Origin: Chloroflexota bacterium
Lineage (GTDB): Bacteria; Chloroflexota; Dehalococcoidia; UBA3495
Length of the DNA: 7,964 nt
Reading direction: 5' to 3'
Assembly: GCA_022576105.1 (NCBI GenBank)
Contig: JACZRM010000072.1
Coordinates: 1-7,964, forward strand
A program made the position numbers and the translations under genes. Every line of letters begins with the position of its first letter. The stretch's first letter is position 1. Under the pieces are notes generated by a model. That model saw only the letters and a program-made list of their open reading frames with translations, was not told where the DNA came from and searched no databases. Positions 1 to 7,025 of this stretch are shown one piece after another.

Positions 1-882
1 AATCCCCGCATGAAGCGCTACATTTTCACTCAGCGCAATGGCATCCACATCATAGACCTCCAGCAGACCTTAGGATTGCTCAACGAGGCTTATCGGGCCA
101 TGATGCAGGTAGCTGCTGAAGGCGGGAAAGTCCTCTTTGTCGGCACCAAGAAGCAGGCCCAAGAAGTTGTTCAGACCGAAGCCGAACGCTGCGGAATGTG
201 GTACGTCAACCAGAGGTGGCTGGGGGGAACCCTCACCAATTTCCAGACCATTCGCACCCGCATCAACTACATGATAGAGCTGCAGCAGAAGCGGGATCAG
301 GGCTACTTCCGGGTCCTTCCCAAAAAAGAAGGTCTCAAGCTGGGGGAAAAATTGGCGAAGTTGGAGAAATACTTCATGGGCCTGCGGGACATGACCGCTC
401 CGCCCAAGGCCATGTTCGTGATTGACATTGCCAAAGAAGATATCTGCATCGCCGAAGCACGCCGCATGGGCATCAAGATATTCTCCTTTGTCGACAGCGA
501 CTGCAATCCAGACCTGATCGACCACGCCATTCCGGGCAACGATGATGCGGTCCGCTCGATTCGGCTGATCACCAACCGCATGGCCTCCGCCATAATTGAA
601 GGCACCGCTGAACGCGAAGCGCTGATACAAGAGCAGCTCGCCACCGAAGCCGCGGAGGCCGAACAACAAGAAGAACAACTGGAAAGGTTGAGCGACGAGG
701 AGTTGGATAAAGTATCGGTTAATACCATACCGTTGGACGAACTCGGCGCAATGATGGAACAGTCCGCTACGACTGTAGAAGAGTCGCCGGTAGCCGCGCC
801 GCCGCCCGTTGCGACAGCCGAAAATTCGCCGGAACAAGCGAAAAACGAAGCAAATACCGAGCCTGAGAAGCCTGCAGAGTAA
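1..882 (+). CDS. rpsB: 30S ribosomal protein S2, 5'-truncated by window edge
   Basis: Ribosomal protein S2 of the small subunit. The reading frame is open from base 1 (N-P-R-M-K-R-Y), matching the family's NPKMKxYIF segment. The ATG at base 10 is therefore an internal Met, and roughly 23 N-terminal residues lie outside the window. Family landmarks are [31 protein letters not shown], the KKEGL...LEKLEKY-type helical region, FVIDIAKED, and the [14 protein letters not shown] segment near codons 178-191. The S2 core ends near codon 200. An acidic tail of about 90 residues follows, rich in Glu, Ala, Gln and Pro with a PVAAPPPVA stretch, whereas E. coli S2 is about 241 aa in all. The stop is TAA, 29 nt before tsf, its usual partner gene. 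Identity is secure; the role of the tail is unknown. Confidence 0.97.
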   Translation, partial: NPRMKRYIFTQRNGIHIIDLQQTLGLLNEAYRAMMQVAAEGGKVLFVGTKKQAQEVVQTEAERCGMWYVNQRWLGGTLTNFQTIRTRINYMIELQQKRDQGYFRVLPKKEGLKLGEKLAKLEKYFMGLRDMTAPPKAMFVIDIAKEDICIAEARRMGIKIFSFVDSDCNPDLIDHAIPGNDDAVRSIRLITNRMASAIIEGTAEREALIQEQLATEAAEAEQQEEQLERLSDEELDKVSVNTIPLDELGAMMEQSATTVEESPVAAPPPVATAENSPEQAKNEANTEPEKPAE

Positions 883-897
883 TCAGCCCGGTCCACT

Positions 898-905
898 GAG
901 GAGGA
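898..905 (+). promoter_or_regulatory. Strong Shine-Dalgarno site fixing the TTG start of tsf
   Basis: GAGGAGGA lies 6 nt upstream of TTG at 912. It supports the TTG as the tsf start over the internal ATG at 969, which would delete the conserved N-terminal helical domain. Confidence 0.85.
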
Positions 906-911
906 CAATCC

Positions 912-2155
<1,244 letters not shown>

Positions 2156-2157
2156 CC

Positions 2158-2748
2158 ATGCCCAACAAGAGTGATGGAGAAACCGAGTTAACCCCCCAAG
2201 CTATACTCGACGATGTCGGAAAAAAAATGGACCGGGCGGTAGACGCCTTGCGGCGAGAGCTTAACAACCTGCGCACCGGAAGGGCCACGCCCTCACTACT
2301 GGAAGACATTACCGTTGAGTACTATGGCAGCCCTACCCCACTGAAACAGTTGGCCACCATCTCAGCACCCGACGCCAGGGCCATTCTGGTGCAGCCGTGG
2401 GATAAGCAAGCCCTGCGAGATATTGAACGCGGCCTGTCCAAATCGGAGTTGGGCTTCAACCCCTCCAACGACGGCAACATCATCACCGTTCTCATACCCC
2501 CTCTAACCCAGGAGCGCAGGCAGGAAATGGTCAAGATCCTCAAAAGCAAGATTGAAGACGGCAAAGTCTCAGTCCGCAACGTCCGCCGGGATGCGGTGGA
2601 ATCGCTGCGTAAAATGGAGAAGGACAAGACAATTTCCCAGGATGAAAACCACCGGAGCCAGGACCAGGTCCAAAAGGTCACTGACGCCCATACCAAGACC
2701 ATGGATGAAATCAGCGGCGCCAAAGAAACGGAGATACTGCAGGTCTAA
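2158..2748 (+). CDS. frr: Ribosome recycling factor
   Basis: RRF splits post-termination ribosomes together with EF-G in the cytoplasm. From ATG 2158 the protein is 196 aa against about 185 in E. coli; the extra residues form a short polar N-terminal extension (about 1-13). Domain I helix 1 begins near 14 and includes LRRELNNLRTGRATPSLL (31-48), with the conserved RTGRA. Domain II (about 49-120) carries VEYYGSPTPLKQLA and ends in the PPLTQERRQEM segment. The C-terminal helices have RNVRRDA (140-146), where conserved arginines contact rRNA in characterised RRFs, then DKTISQDE and QVQKVTDAHTK, and end in KETEILQV. An alternative ATG at 2152 overlaps the pyrH stop as ATGA and would add only two residues, but its spacing from the ribosome-binding site is poor. 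uppS starts 3 nt after the stop. Confidence 0.97.
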   Translation: MPNKSDGETELTPQAILDDVGKKMDRAVDALRRELNNLRTGRATPSLLEDITVEYYGSPTPLKQLATISAPDARAILVQPWDKQALRDIERGLSKSELGFNPSNDGNIITVLIPPLTQERRQEMVKILKSKIEDGKVSVRNVRRDAVESLRKMEKDKTISQDENHRSQDQVQKVTDAHTKTMDEISGAKETEILQV

Positions 2749-2751
2749 TCG

Positions 2752-3501
2752 ATGCAGGGCCATTCCAGCCAACCCCAGCAGCCAAAGCCACGGAAAGAAG
2801 GAATCCCCCAGCACGTAGCGTTTATTATGGACGGCAACGGGCGCTGGGCCGAACAAAGAGGCCTACCCCGTCTGGCCGGGCACCGGGTCGGCGTGGACAA
2901 CGTTCAGAGCGTCCTGGAGTTTTTGGACGCAAGAGGGGTAGATTACGTTACAATCTACGCCTTCTCCACCGAAAACTGGAACCGACCCGAGGATGAAGTA
3001 AGGGGCATAATGGATCTGCTCCAGTTCGCCCTGGAAGAGCAGACTCAGTCCCTCCACGAAAAAAACGTCCTGGTAAAGCATGTTGGCAAGGCCGACCGTC
3101 TCAATCCCCAACTCCGCCAGTCGGTGGAATACGCCCAGAAACTGACTGCCAACAACACCGGAATCACCCTGAACGTCGCCTTCGACTATGGCGGGAGAGA
3201 CGAAATATTGGAAGCGGTCCGCCAGATCATCAAAGACGGAGTGCCCTACGACCAGATTGATGAAGTCCTCTTTACCAGATACCTGTACACCGCCGACACC
3301 CCAGACCCCGACTTGATTGTTCGAACCGGCGGCGAGTTGCGTTTGAGCAACTTCCTGCTGTGGCAGTCGGCCTACAGCGAGTATTACCACACCCCGGTGC
3401 TGTGGCCCGACCTGGATGCAGTGGAACTGGGCAAAGCCCTGGACTCGTACCAGCAGCGACAGAGAAGATACGGCAACGTCGGCACCAACGCACCGGACTG
3501 A
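2752..3501 (+). CDS. uppS: Isoprenyl transferase (undecaprenyl-diphosphate synthase family)
   Basis: A cis-prenyltransferase that condenses farnesyl diphosphate with isopentenyl diphosphate units to make the long polyprenyl diphosphate carrier for cell-envelope glycans. It is a soluble, membrane-associated homodimer in the family. The protein is 249 aa, a normal length. Family motifs are all present: FIMDGNGRWA (24-33, with catalytic Asp27), GHRVG (43-47), FSTENWNRP (71-79), and RTGGELRLSN (191-200) followed by FLLWQSAYSE ending at Glu210, the diphosphate and Mg2+ site. The first 17 residues are a variable Gln/Pro/Lys-rich lead. ATG 2752 lies 3 nt after the frr stop with only a modest AGG upstream, so coupling to frr is likely. 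The exact product chain length cannot be read from sequence. The cdsA-dxr neighbours fit an envelope-lipid role. Confidence 0.96.
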   Translation: MQGHSSQPQQPKPRKEGIPQHVAFIMDGNGRWAEQRGLPRLAGHRVGVDNVQSVLEFLDARGVDYVTIYAFSTENWNRPEDEVRGIMDLLQFALEEQTQSLHEKNVLVKHVGKADRLNPQLRQSVEYAQKLTANNTGITLNVAFDYGGRDEILEAVRQIIKDGVPYDQIDEVLFTRYLYTADTPDPDLIVRTGGELRLSNFLLWQSAYSEYYHTPVLWPDLDAVELGKALDSYQQRQRRYGNVGTNAPD

Positions 3502-3506
3502 AGCAG

Positions 3507-4325
3507 ATGCGGCGGGTGCTCACTGCCCTGGTGGGCATTCCAATATTGTTGGGCGCTATCTGGTGGGGGACTCCCTGGCTGACCATACTCCTGGCTCTGG
3601 CAGTCATTCTGGGCATCCGCGAGTTTTACCGCCTCTTCGATTCCCCCGACGATGCATTGCCCATTACATTGGGAGGACTGTGGTGTCTGACTTTCCTGGT
3701 CGGAGGCGAGACTGCGGCCGACCTGATTGCCCTGCTCACCACCTCGCTGGGCGTATTGGTTGTTGGGGCATTTATTTCCTCCCTGTGGCTAATCGCCTTC
3801 TACCGCGGCCGGCAGGTTCTTCGGGCTTCAACATACCTGATCCTTGGCCCAATTTACATCGGATTCTTGCTGGCCCACGTACTAGCTCTGAGGGGCATTG
3901 GTGTCGATGGTGAACTGGGCCGAAACTGGCTGCTGTTCGCCCTGTTGGTGACCTTCAGCACTGATACCGGCGCTTTCCTGGTGGGAAGAACTCTGGGACG
4001 CCACCAGATGGCCCCGCAGGTCAGCCCTGGCAAGACCTGGGAGGGAGCGGCCGGAGGATTCATCCTGGCAATCATTACGTCGATGGTATTAGGACAAATT
4101 TTGGACCTGGGACTACCCCGTTGGCAGCAGGGACTGATTGGTGCTACAGTGGGCGTGGTCTCCCAATTGGGAGACTTGGCAGAATCCAAATTAAAGCGCA
4201 TATCCCGGGTTAAAGACACCGGGAGTATAATTCCTGGGCACGGCGGCATATTGGATCGTTTGGATAGTCTAGTATTCGCGATCCCCACCGTGTACTACCT
4301 TTTAACCCTGGGTTTTAAGCCATGA
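3507..4325 (+). CDS. cdsA: Phosphatidate cytidylyltransferase (CDP-diglyceride synthase)
   Basis: An integral membrane enzyme that converts phosphatidic acid and CTP to CDP-diacylglycerol, the precursor of the cell's phospholipids. At 272 aa it fits the family. Most of the chain is hydrophobic, with about seven to eight membrane segments beginning with VLTALVGIPILLGAIWW near residues 5-20. FSTDTGAFLVGRTLG with Asp153, followed by SPGKTWEG, is the conserved middle motif. The C-terminal family signature runs from Ser227 to Asp253: SKLKR, then VKDTG, then PGHGGILDRLD, with the metal- and substrate-binding acidic residues intact. The frame is open upstream into uppS, but ATG 3507, 5 nt after the uppS stop, gives the standard MRRVLTALVG N-terminus, so the longer reading is rejected. 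No clear Shine-Dalgarno site is visible, which suggests coupling to uppS. The TGA stop overlaps the dxr ATG by 4 nt. Confidence 0.95.
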   Translation: MRRVLTALVGIPILLGAIWWGTPWLTILLALAVILGIREFYRLFDSPDDALPITLGGLWCLTFLVGGETAADLIALLTTSLGVLVVGAFISSLWLIAFYRGRQVLRASTYLILGPIYIGFLLAHVLALRGIGVDGELGRNWLLFALLVTFSTDTGAFLVGRTLGRHQMAPQVSPGKTWEGAAGGFILAIITSMVLGQILDLGLPRWQQGLIGATVGVVSQLGDLAESKLKRISRVKDTGSIIPGHGGILDRLDSLVFAIPTVYYLLTLGFKP

Positions 4326-5446
4326 AAAAAATTGTCGTTCTGGGCTCCACCGGGTCCATTGGCTGTCAGACGCTGGACATTATTCGGGCATTCCCAGACC
4401 ACTTCGAGGTGATCGGTCTGGCGGCGGGGAATAATCAAGACCTCCTGAAACAGCAGGTCCAAGAGTTCCACCCCAAGCACATCTGGAGCATCAATCCTCT
4501 CCAGGATATTCCCTCCAAAACCACCGTAACCACCATGGATGATATGGTCTCCCTGGATGAGGTAGACCTGGTGATGGTGGCCACCATGGGAGCAGTAGGC
4601 CTGGGCCCCACCCTTGCCGCCCTGAAGCACCAGAAAGCGGTGGCGTTGTCCAATAAAGAGCCCATCGTTATGGCCGGACACATCATCAAACAATATGAAC
4701 GAAAGTACGGCGGCACCATACTGCCGGTGGACAGCGAACCCAGCGCCATCTGGCAATGCCTCCGAGGGGAGAACAACTCGATACAGCGCTTGATACTCAC
4801 CGCCTCCGGGGGCCCCTTTCGTGACACTCCCCCAGACCAGCTGGCTTCGGTAACCCCGGCCGAAGCATTGAACCACCCCACCTGGCGAATGGGAAAGAAA
4901 ATAAGCATTGACTCTGCTACCATGATGAATAAGGCCTTTGAAGTCATTGAATCTCACTGGCTGTTTGATGTGGCATGGGAAAGCATAGAAGTAGTGATTC
5001 ACCCGCAGAGCACCGTTCACTCTATGGTTGAGTTTGCCGATGGGTCGGTAAAGGCCCAGCTTGGCCCACCCACCATGCACCTGCCCATTCAGTACGCCCT
5101 GTTCTACCCGGACCGGGTGGCCAACCAGGCAATTCCCAGGCTGCCGACCGACCAGCCCTACTCCCTGGATTTCCGCCCTCTGGATGAAGGCCGCTATCCT
5201 TGCTTCAACCTGGCGGTAAACGCGGGCAAGCAAGGCGGGACCTACCCAGCGGTGTTGAGCGCCGCCGATGAGGTAGCCGTGAACGCCTTCCTGGCCGGAA
5301 AAATTGGGTTTACCGACATCTACCGGGTGGTGGAAAGCGTACTGGGCCTGCACCAATCCGCGTCGGGAGAAAGTGTCGATGAGTTGATGGCCGCCGACGC
5401 CTGGGCTACCCAGCAAACCAGCACAGTTATAGGGGAAAACTTTTGA
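4322..5446 (+). CDS. dxr: 1-deoxy-D-xylulose 5-phosphate reductoisomerase
   Basis: Dxr (IspC) carries out the NADPH-dependent rearrangement and reduction of DXP to 2-C-methyl-D-erythritol 4-phosphate, the committed step of the MEP isoprenoid pathway. It is cytoplasmic. The protein is 374 aa with the N-terminal Rossmann motif GSTGSIG (8-14), a SNKE motif, VDSE with metal ligands Asp137 and Glu139, TASGG with Ser162, NHPTW with His185, and the loop WRMGKK. DSATMMNKAFE has Asn203, Lys204 and metal ligand Glu207, and IHPQSTVHS has His233. The residue after Glu139 is Pro140, whereas E. coli has the conserved His153 there; the other catalytic residues I can place are intact, so the enzyme is probably active. 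The start overlaps the cdsA stop as ATGA without a clear Shine-Dalgarno site, and the stop overlaps the TTG start of rseP by 4 nt. ispG nearby belongs to the same pathway, and uppS uses its products. Confidence 0.96.
   Translation: MKKIVVLGSTGSIGCQTLDIIRAFPDHFEVIGLAAGNNQDLLKQQVQEFHPKHIWSINPLQDIPSKTTVTTMDDMVSLDEVDLVMVATMGAVGLGPTLAALKHQKAVALSNKEPIVMAGHIIKQYERKYGGTILPVDSEPSAIWQCLRGENNSIQRLILTASGGPFRDTPPDQLASVTPAEALNHPTWRMGKKISIDSATMMNKAFEVIESHWLFDVAWESIEVVIHPQSTVHSMVEFADGSVKAQLGPPTMHLPIQYALFYPDRVANQAIPRLPTDQPYSLDFRPLDEGRYPCFNLAVNAGKQGGTYPAVLSAADEVAVNAFLAGKIGFTDIYRVVESVLGLHQSASGESVDELMAADAWATQQTSTVIGENF
5432..5436 (+). promoter_or_regulatory. Shine-Dalgarno site supporting the TTG start of rseP
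   Basis: GGGGA in the last codons of dxr is 6 nt before TTG 5443. It supports that codon as start, in a 4-nt TTGA overlap with the dxr stop. Confidence 0.6.
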
Positions 5447-6780
5447 TTGAAGGCTTTCTGATCGCCGTCGGGGCTTTTGTGCCCATGTTGTTGCTGTTGG
5501 TCGTGGTGCATGAATGGGGCCATTTTGTTACCGCCAAGGCCTATGGCGTTAAAGTCCTGGAATTTGGCATTGGCTATCCTCCCAAAGCCTGGGGGTTTTA
5601 CACCGGAAAGACCACGGTACTCATTGACCAGAACACCCAGTTTGTCAATCTGAGCGGCCTGAGCGATCTTCGTGATGGCCAGCTGTTGAGAGTCAGTTCC
5701 ACCGAAGACACCAACGGAAACCTGGTGGCCCGCATTATTGAAGCTCCTCAGCGCGGCTCCAAGCCCAAGGGGCCTCAGTCCCTTCAGGAACTGGGCAGTG
5801 ATGAATACCTGAACCACGCGGGCAAGGTGCGCCAGGTGTCCGGGAATTCAATCGTCCTGGCCGACATGCTTTACTCATTGAACTGGATTCCCCTGGGCGG
5901 GTTCGTCAAGCTGGCCGGAGAGAGCAACCCGGCGGTGCCCAGGAGTCTGGCCAGCAAAGGAGTGTTTCCTAGAGCGGTGGTGTTGGCGGCCGGGTCCTTT
6001 ATGAACGCCCTGTTGCCAATCGTTTTCTTTACGATATTGTTCATGCTGCCCCATGACGTACCAATCGGCGACACCGGTGATGTGACTGTAAGTAATGTCG
6101 CCGCAGGATCAGCCGCTGAAGATGCCGGGATTCAACTAGAGGACATTATCATTCGGGCCGATGGTCGGATAATACAACGGACAACTGAGCTTTCCCAGGC
6201 GGTGCAATTAAGCCGAGGCTCTCAAATGGATTGGCTCATAACCCGGGATGGCGTACAGAAAGTCATTCAGGTAACCCCCAGACTTAATGTTTCTGAAGAC
6301 CGGTGGCTGGCTGGAGTTGGGATCCAACTTACGAATATCCCCTTCGAGAGACGCTCCGAGCCACCTTGGACTGCGGTGGGAATGGCCTTCACCAACACCT
6401 GGGAAATTCTGGTGCTGCTGAAGGAGGAAGTGTCCAGTTGGATCAGCGGAGACAAAACTCCAGAACTTGCCGGTCCCATTGGAATTGCCCGGTTAACCGG
6501 AGACGTGACCAGGGAGATGGGGCTGCAAGGCTGGCTGGTTCTGGCGGTCCTGTTCAGCATCAATCTGGCCATCCTGAACATTCTGCCGATCCCAATGCTG
6601 GATGGCGGCCGGCTGCTATTTGTCGCCATCGAGTGGGTGCGCGGGGGCAAACGGGTAGCTCCGGAAAAGGAAGGGCTGGTCCATCTGATTGGCTTTGTGG
6701 TGCTGATTGGCCTGATCGTGTTAATCAGCGCCAACGACATCAGCCAGGCAATTCAGGGTAAAAGCCCGCTGGGAGGATAG
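5443..6780 (+). CDS. rseP: RseP-type site-2 intramembrane zinc metalloprotease with extra internal domain
   Basis: A membrane protease that cuts substrates within the bilayer, in known members anti-sigma factors or remnant signal peptides; the substrate here is unknown. It is 445 aa with a TTG start. TM1 (about 5-22) leads into HEWGH (23-27, zinc ligands His23 and His27, catalytic Glu24), then EFGIGYPPKAWGF. A segment of about 85 residues (around 55-140) interrupts the family pattern before YSLNWIPLGGFVKLAGE (144-160). TM2 spans about 178-202. One PDZ domain follows at about 212-282, starting VTVSNVAAGSAAEDAGI. The PELAGPIGIARL segment precedes TM3 with the NILPIPMLDGG motif (379-389, third zinc ligand Asp387), and TM4 lies near 412-429. 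The E. coli enzyme reaches a similar 450 aa with two PDZ domains and no such insert. The gene closes the cotranscribed block, and a hairpin terminator follows. dxr-rseP adjacency is common in bacteria. Confidence 0.94.
   Translation: MIEGFLIAVGAFVPMLLLLVVVHEWGHFVTAKAYGVKVLEFGIGYPPKAWGFYTGKTTVLIDQNTQFVNLSGLSDLRDGQLLRVSSTEDTNGNLVARIIEAPQRGSKPKGPQSLQELGSDEYLNHAGKVRQVSGNSIVLADMLYSLNWIPLGGFVKLAGESNPAVPRSLASKGVFPRAVVLAAGSFMNALLPIVFFTILFMLPHDVPIGDTGDVTVSNVAAGSAAEDAGIQLEDIIIRADGRIIQRTTELSQAVQLSRGSQMDWLITRDGVQKVIQVTPRLNVSEDRWLAGVGIQLTNIPFERRSEPPWTAVGMAFTNTWEILVLLKEEVSSWISGDKTPELAGPIGIARLTGDVTREMGLQGWLVLAVLFSINLAILNILPIPMLDGGRLLFVAIEWVRGGKRVAPEKEGLVHLIGFVVLIGLIVLISANDISQAIQGKSPLGG
5605..5862 (+). other. 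Inserted beta-rich, DUF5666-like segment inside rseP
   Basis: Covers RseP residues about 55-140, between EFGIGYPPKAWGF and YSLNWIPLGGF, which are normally joined by only a few residues. The first half (56-102) reads as short beta strands with the spacing T-V-L-I-D-x-N-T-x-F, then L-x-D-L-R-D-G-Q-L-L-R-V, then G-N-L-V-A-R-I-I-E. This resembles the small beta-barrel family DUF5666 (TxF/I, LxxGxxVxV, GxLxAxxI). A linker rich in Arg, Lys, Pro and Gly (103-112) and a second strand pair, GKVRQVSGNSIVLAD (127-141), follow. The frame and codon style continue without a break. The family assignment is by eye only. Confidence 0.6.
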
Positions 6781-6794
6781 CGCGGCGAAGGACT

Positions 6795-6807
6795 GGCTAA
6801 CCTAGCC
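6795..6807 (+). repeat. Small inverted repeat after rseP
   Basis: GGCTA-ACC-TAGCC forms a 5-bp stem with a 3-nt loop, 14 nt after the rseP stop. A run of C follows rather than T, so it is not a terminator by itself. It may protect the 3' end of the transcript or be chance. Confidence 0.3.
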
Positions 6808-6823
6808 CCCCATGCTACATTCA

Positions 6824-6856
6824 GAGAGGCCCCAATAATGCGGGCCTTTCCTTATT
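6824..6856 (+). terminator. Intrinsic terminator of the rpsB-rseP transcript
   Basis: GAGAGGCCC (6824-6832) pairs with GGGCCTTTC (6842-6850) over 9 bp with one G-U, around a 9-nt loop. A moderately T-rich stretch CTTATT follows. The T tract is interrupted, so efficiency is uncertain. Its place 44 nt after the last gene of the block fits a terminator. Confidence 0.72.
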
Positions 6857-6892
6857 CCCCGATTTACCTCCGCTATACTCTGCACCATTGGT

Positions 6893-6914
6893 TAACATTT
6901 TTGGCCTAACATTT
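6893..6914 (+). repeat. Pair of TAACATTT direct repeats upstream of the ispG -10 box
   Basis: Identical 8-mers at 6893-6900 and 6907-6914 are 14 nt apart centre to centre. They lie immediately upstream of the expected -35 region of the TATAAT box at 6941. As 14-mers starting at 6890 and 6904 the two units match at about 9 of 14 positions. They could be a regulator-binding site; no binding protein can be named. Confidence 0.45.
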
Positions 6915-6940
6915 ACCGAGCAATCCCCCCGCTGACAATG

Positions 6941-6946
6941 TATAAT
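6941..6946 (+). promoter_or_regulatory. Candidate promoter -10 box for ispG
   Basis: TATAAT matches the housekeeping-sigma -10 consensus exactly, 85 nt upstream of the ispG ATG and downstream of the rseP terminator. No good -35 is present at 16-18 nt spacing (GAGCAA at 6918-6923 is the nearest). A TG directly precedes the box, not in the standard extended -10 register. A poorer TATACT lies at 6874-6879. Confidence 0.5.
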
Positions 6947-6967
6947 GCCCCTGGTTCCGTTTCCTTC

Positions 6968-7009
6968 GCCTAATAACCATAGCCTGATCACACTAGCCTA
7001 ATCACCATT
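6968..7009 (+). repeat. Three tandem 14-bp imperfect repeats in the ispG leader
   Basis: The units are GCCTAATAACCATA (6968-6981), GCCTGATCACACTA (6982-6995) and GCCTAATCACCATT (6996-7009). They abut exactly, with consensus GCCTAATCACCATA and 1, 3 and 1 differences. They lie between the TATAAT box and the ispG ribosome-binding site, so they would be transcribed into the 5' leader if that promoter is used. The third unit runs into the palindrome CCATTAATGG (7005-7014), which touches the ispG ribosome-binding site. Confidence 0.75.
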
Positions 7010-7012
7010 AAT

Positions 7013-7017
7013 GGGGG
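7013..7017 (+). promoter_or_regulatory. Shine-Dalgarno site of ispG
   Basis: GGGGG lies 8 nt before ATG 7026 and supports that start over the in-frame ATG at 7011, which has no ribosome-binding site upstream and overlaps this G run. Confidence 0.55.
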
Positions 7018-7025
7018 TTGTTTGC

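Noticed and set aside
10..12. ATG at base 10 as the start of rpsB
   Set aside because: The frame is open to base 1 and the preceding codons (N-P-R) match the conserved NPKMK segment of S2, so the gene starts outside the window.
70..837. A 255-codon minus-strand open frame opposite rpsB
   Set aside because: It is a shadow of the S2 coding frame; the translation has no recognisable motif and there is no ribosome-binding site or operon context.
3322..3336. RTGGE in place of RTSGE in UppS as an unusual active-site change
   Set aside because: The Gly variant is, as I recall, also found in the E. coli enzyme, so it is normal family variation.
3360..3506. A possible N-terminal extension of cdsA, or a uppS-cdsA overlap of 142 nt
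   Set aside because: The extension is Arg/Gly/Pro-rich and out of family, and it lies over the conserved C-terminal end of uppS. ATG 3507 gives a standard CdsA N-terminus.
4295..5416. A 373-codon open frame on the minus strand opposite dxr
   Set aside because: The plus strand encodes an unmistakable Dxr with all family motifs. The antisense frame gives a low-complexity Gly/His/Val-rich protein with no recognisable domain, as expected from codon bias in a moderately GC-rich gene.
6874..6879. TATACT as the ispG promoter -10 box
   Set aside because: It is weaker than TATAAT at 6941, and any -35 would overlap the terminator tail. It cannot be excluded as a secondary promoter.
7011..7013. In-frame ATG as the ispG start
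   Set aside because: It has no Shine-Dalgarno sequence upstream, and its own bases overlap the G run that is correctly spaced for ATG 7026.
6781..7025. A riboswitch, small RNA gene or tiny ORF in the intergenic stretch
   Set aside because: I found no recognisable riboswitch core, no tRNA-like fold, and no short frame with a good ribosome-binding site. Only the hairpins, the promoter box and the repeats stand out.
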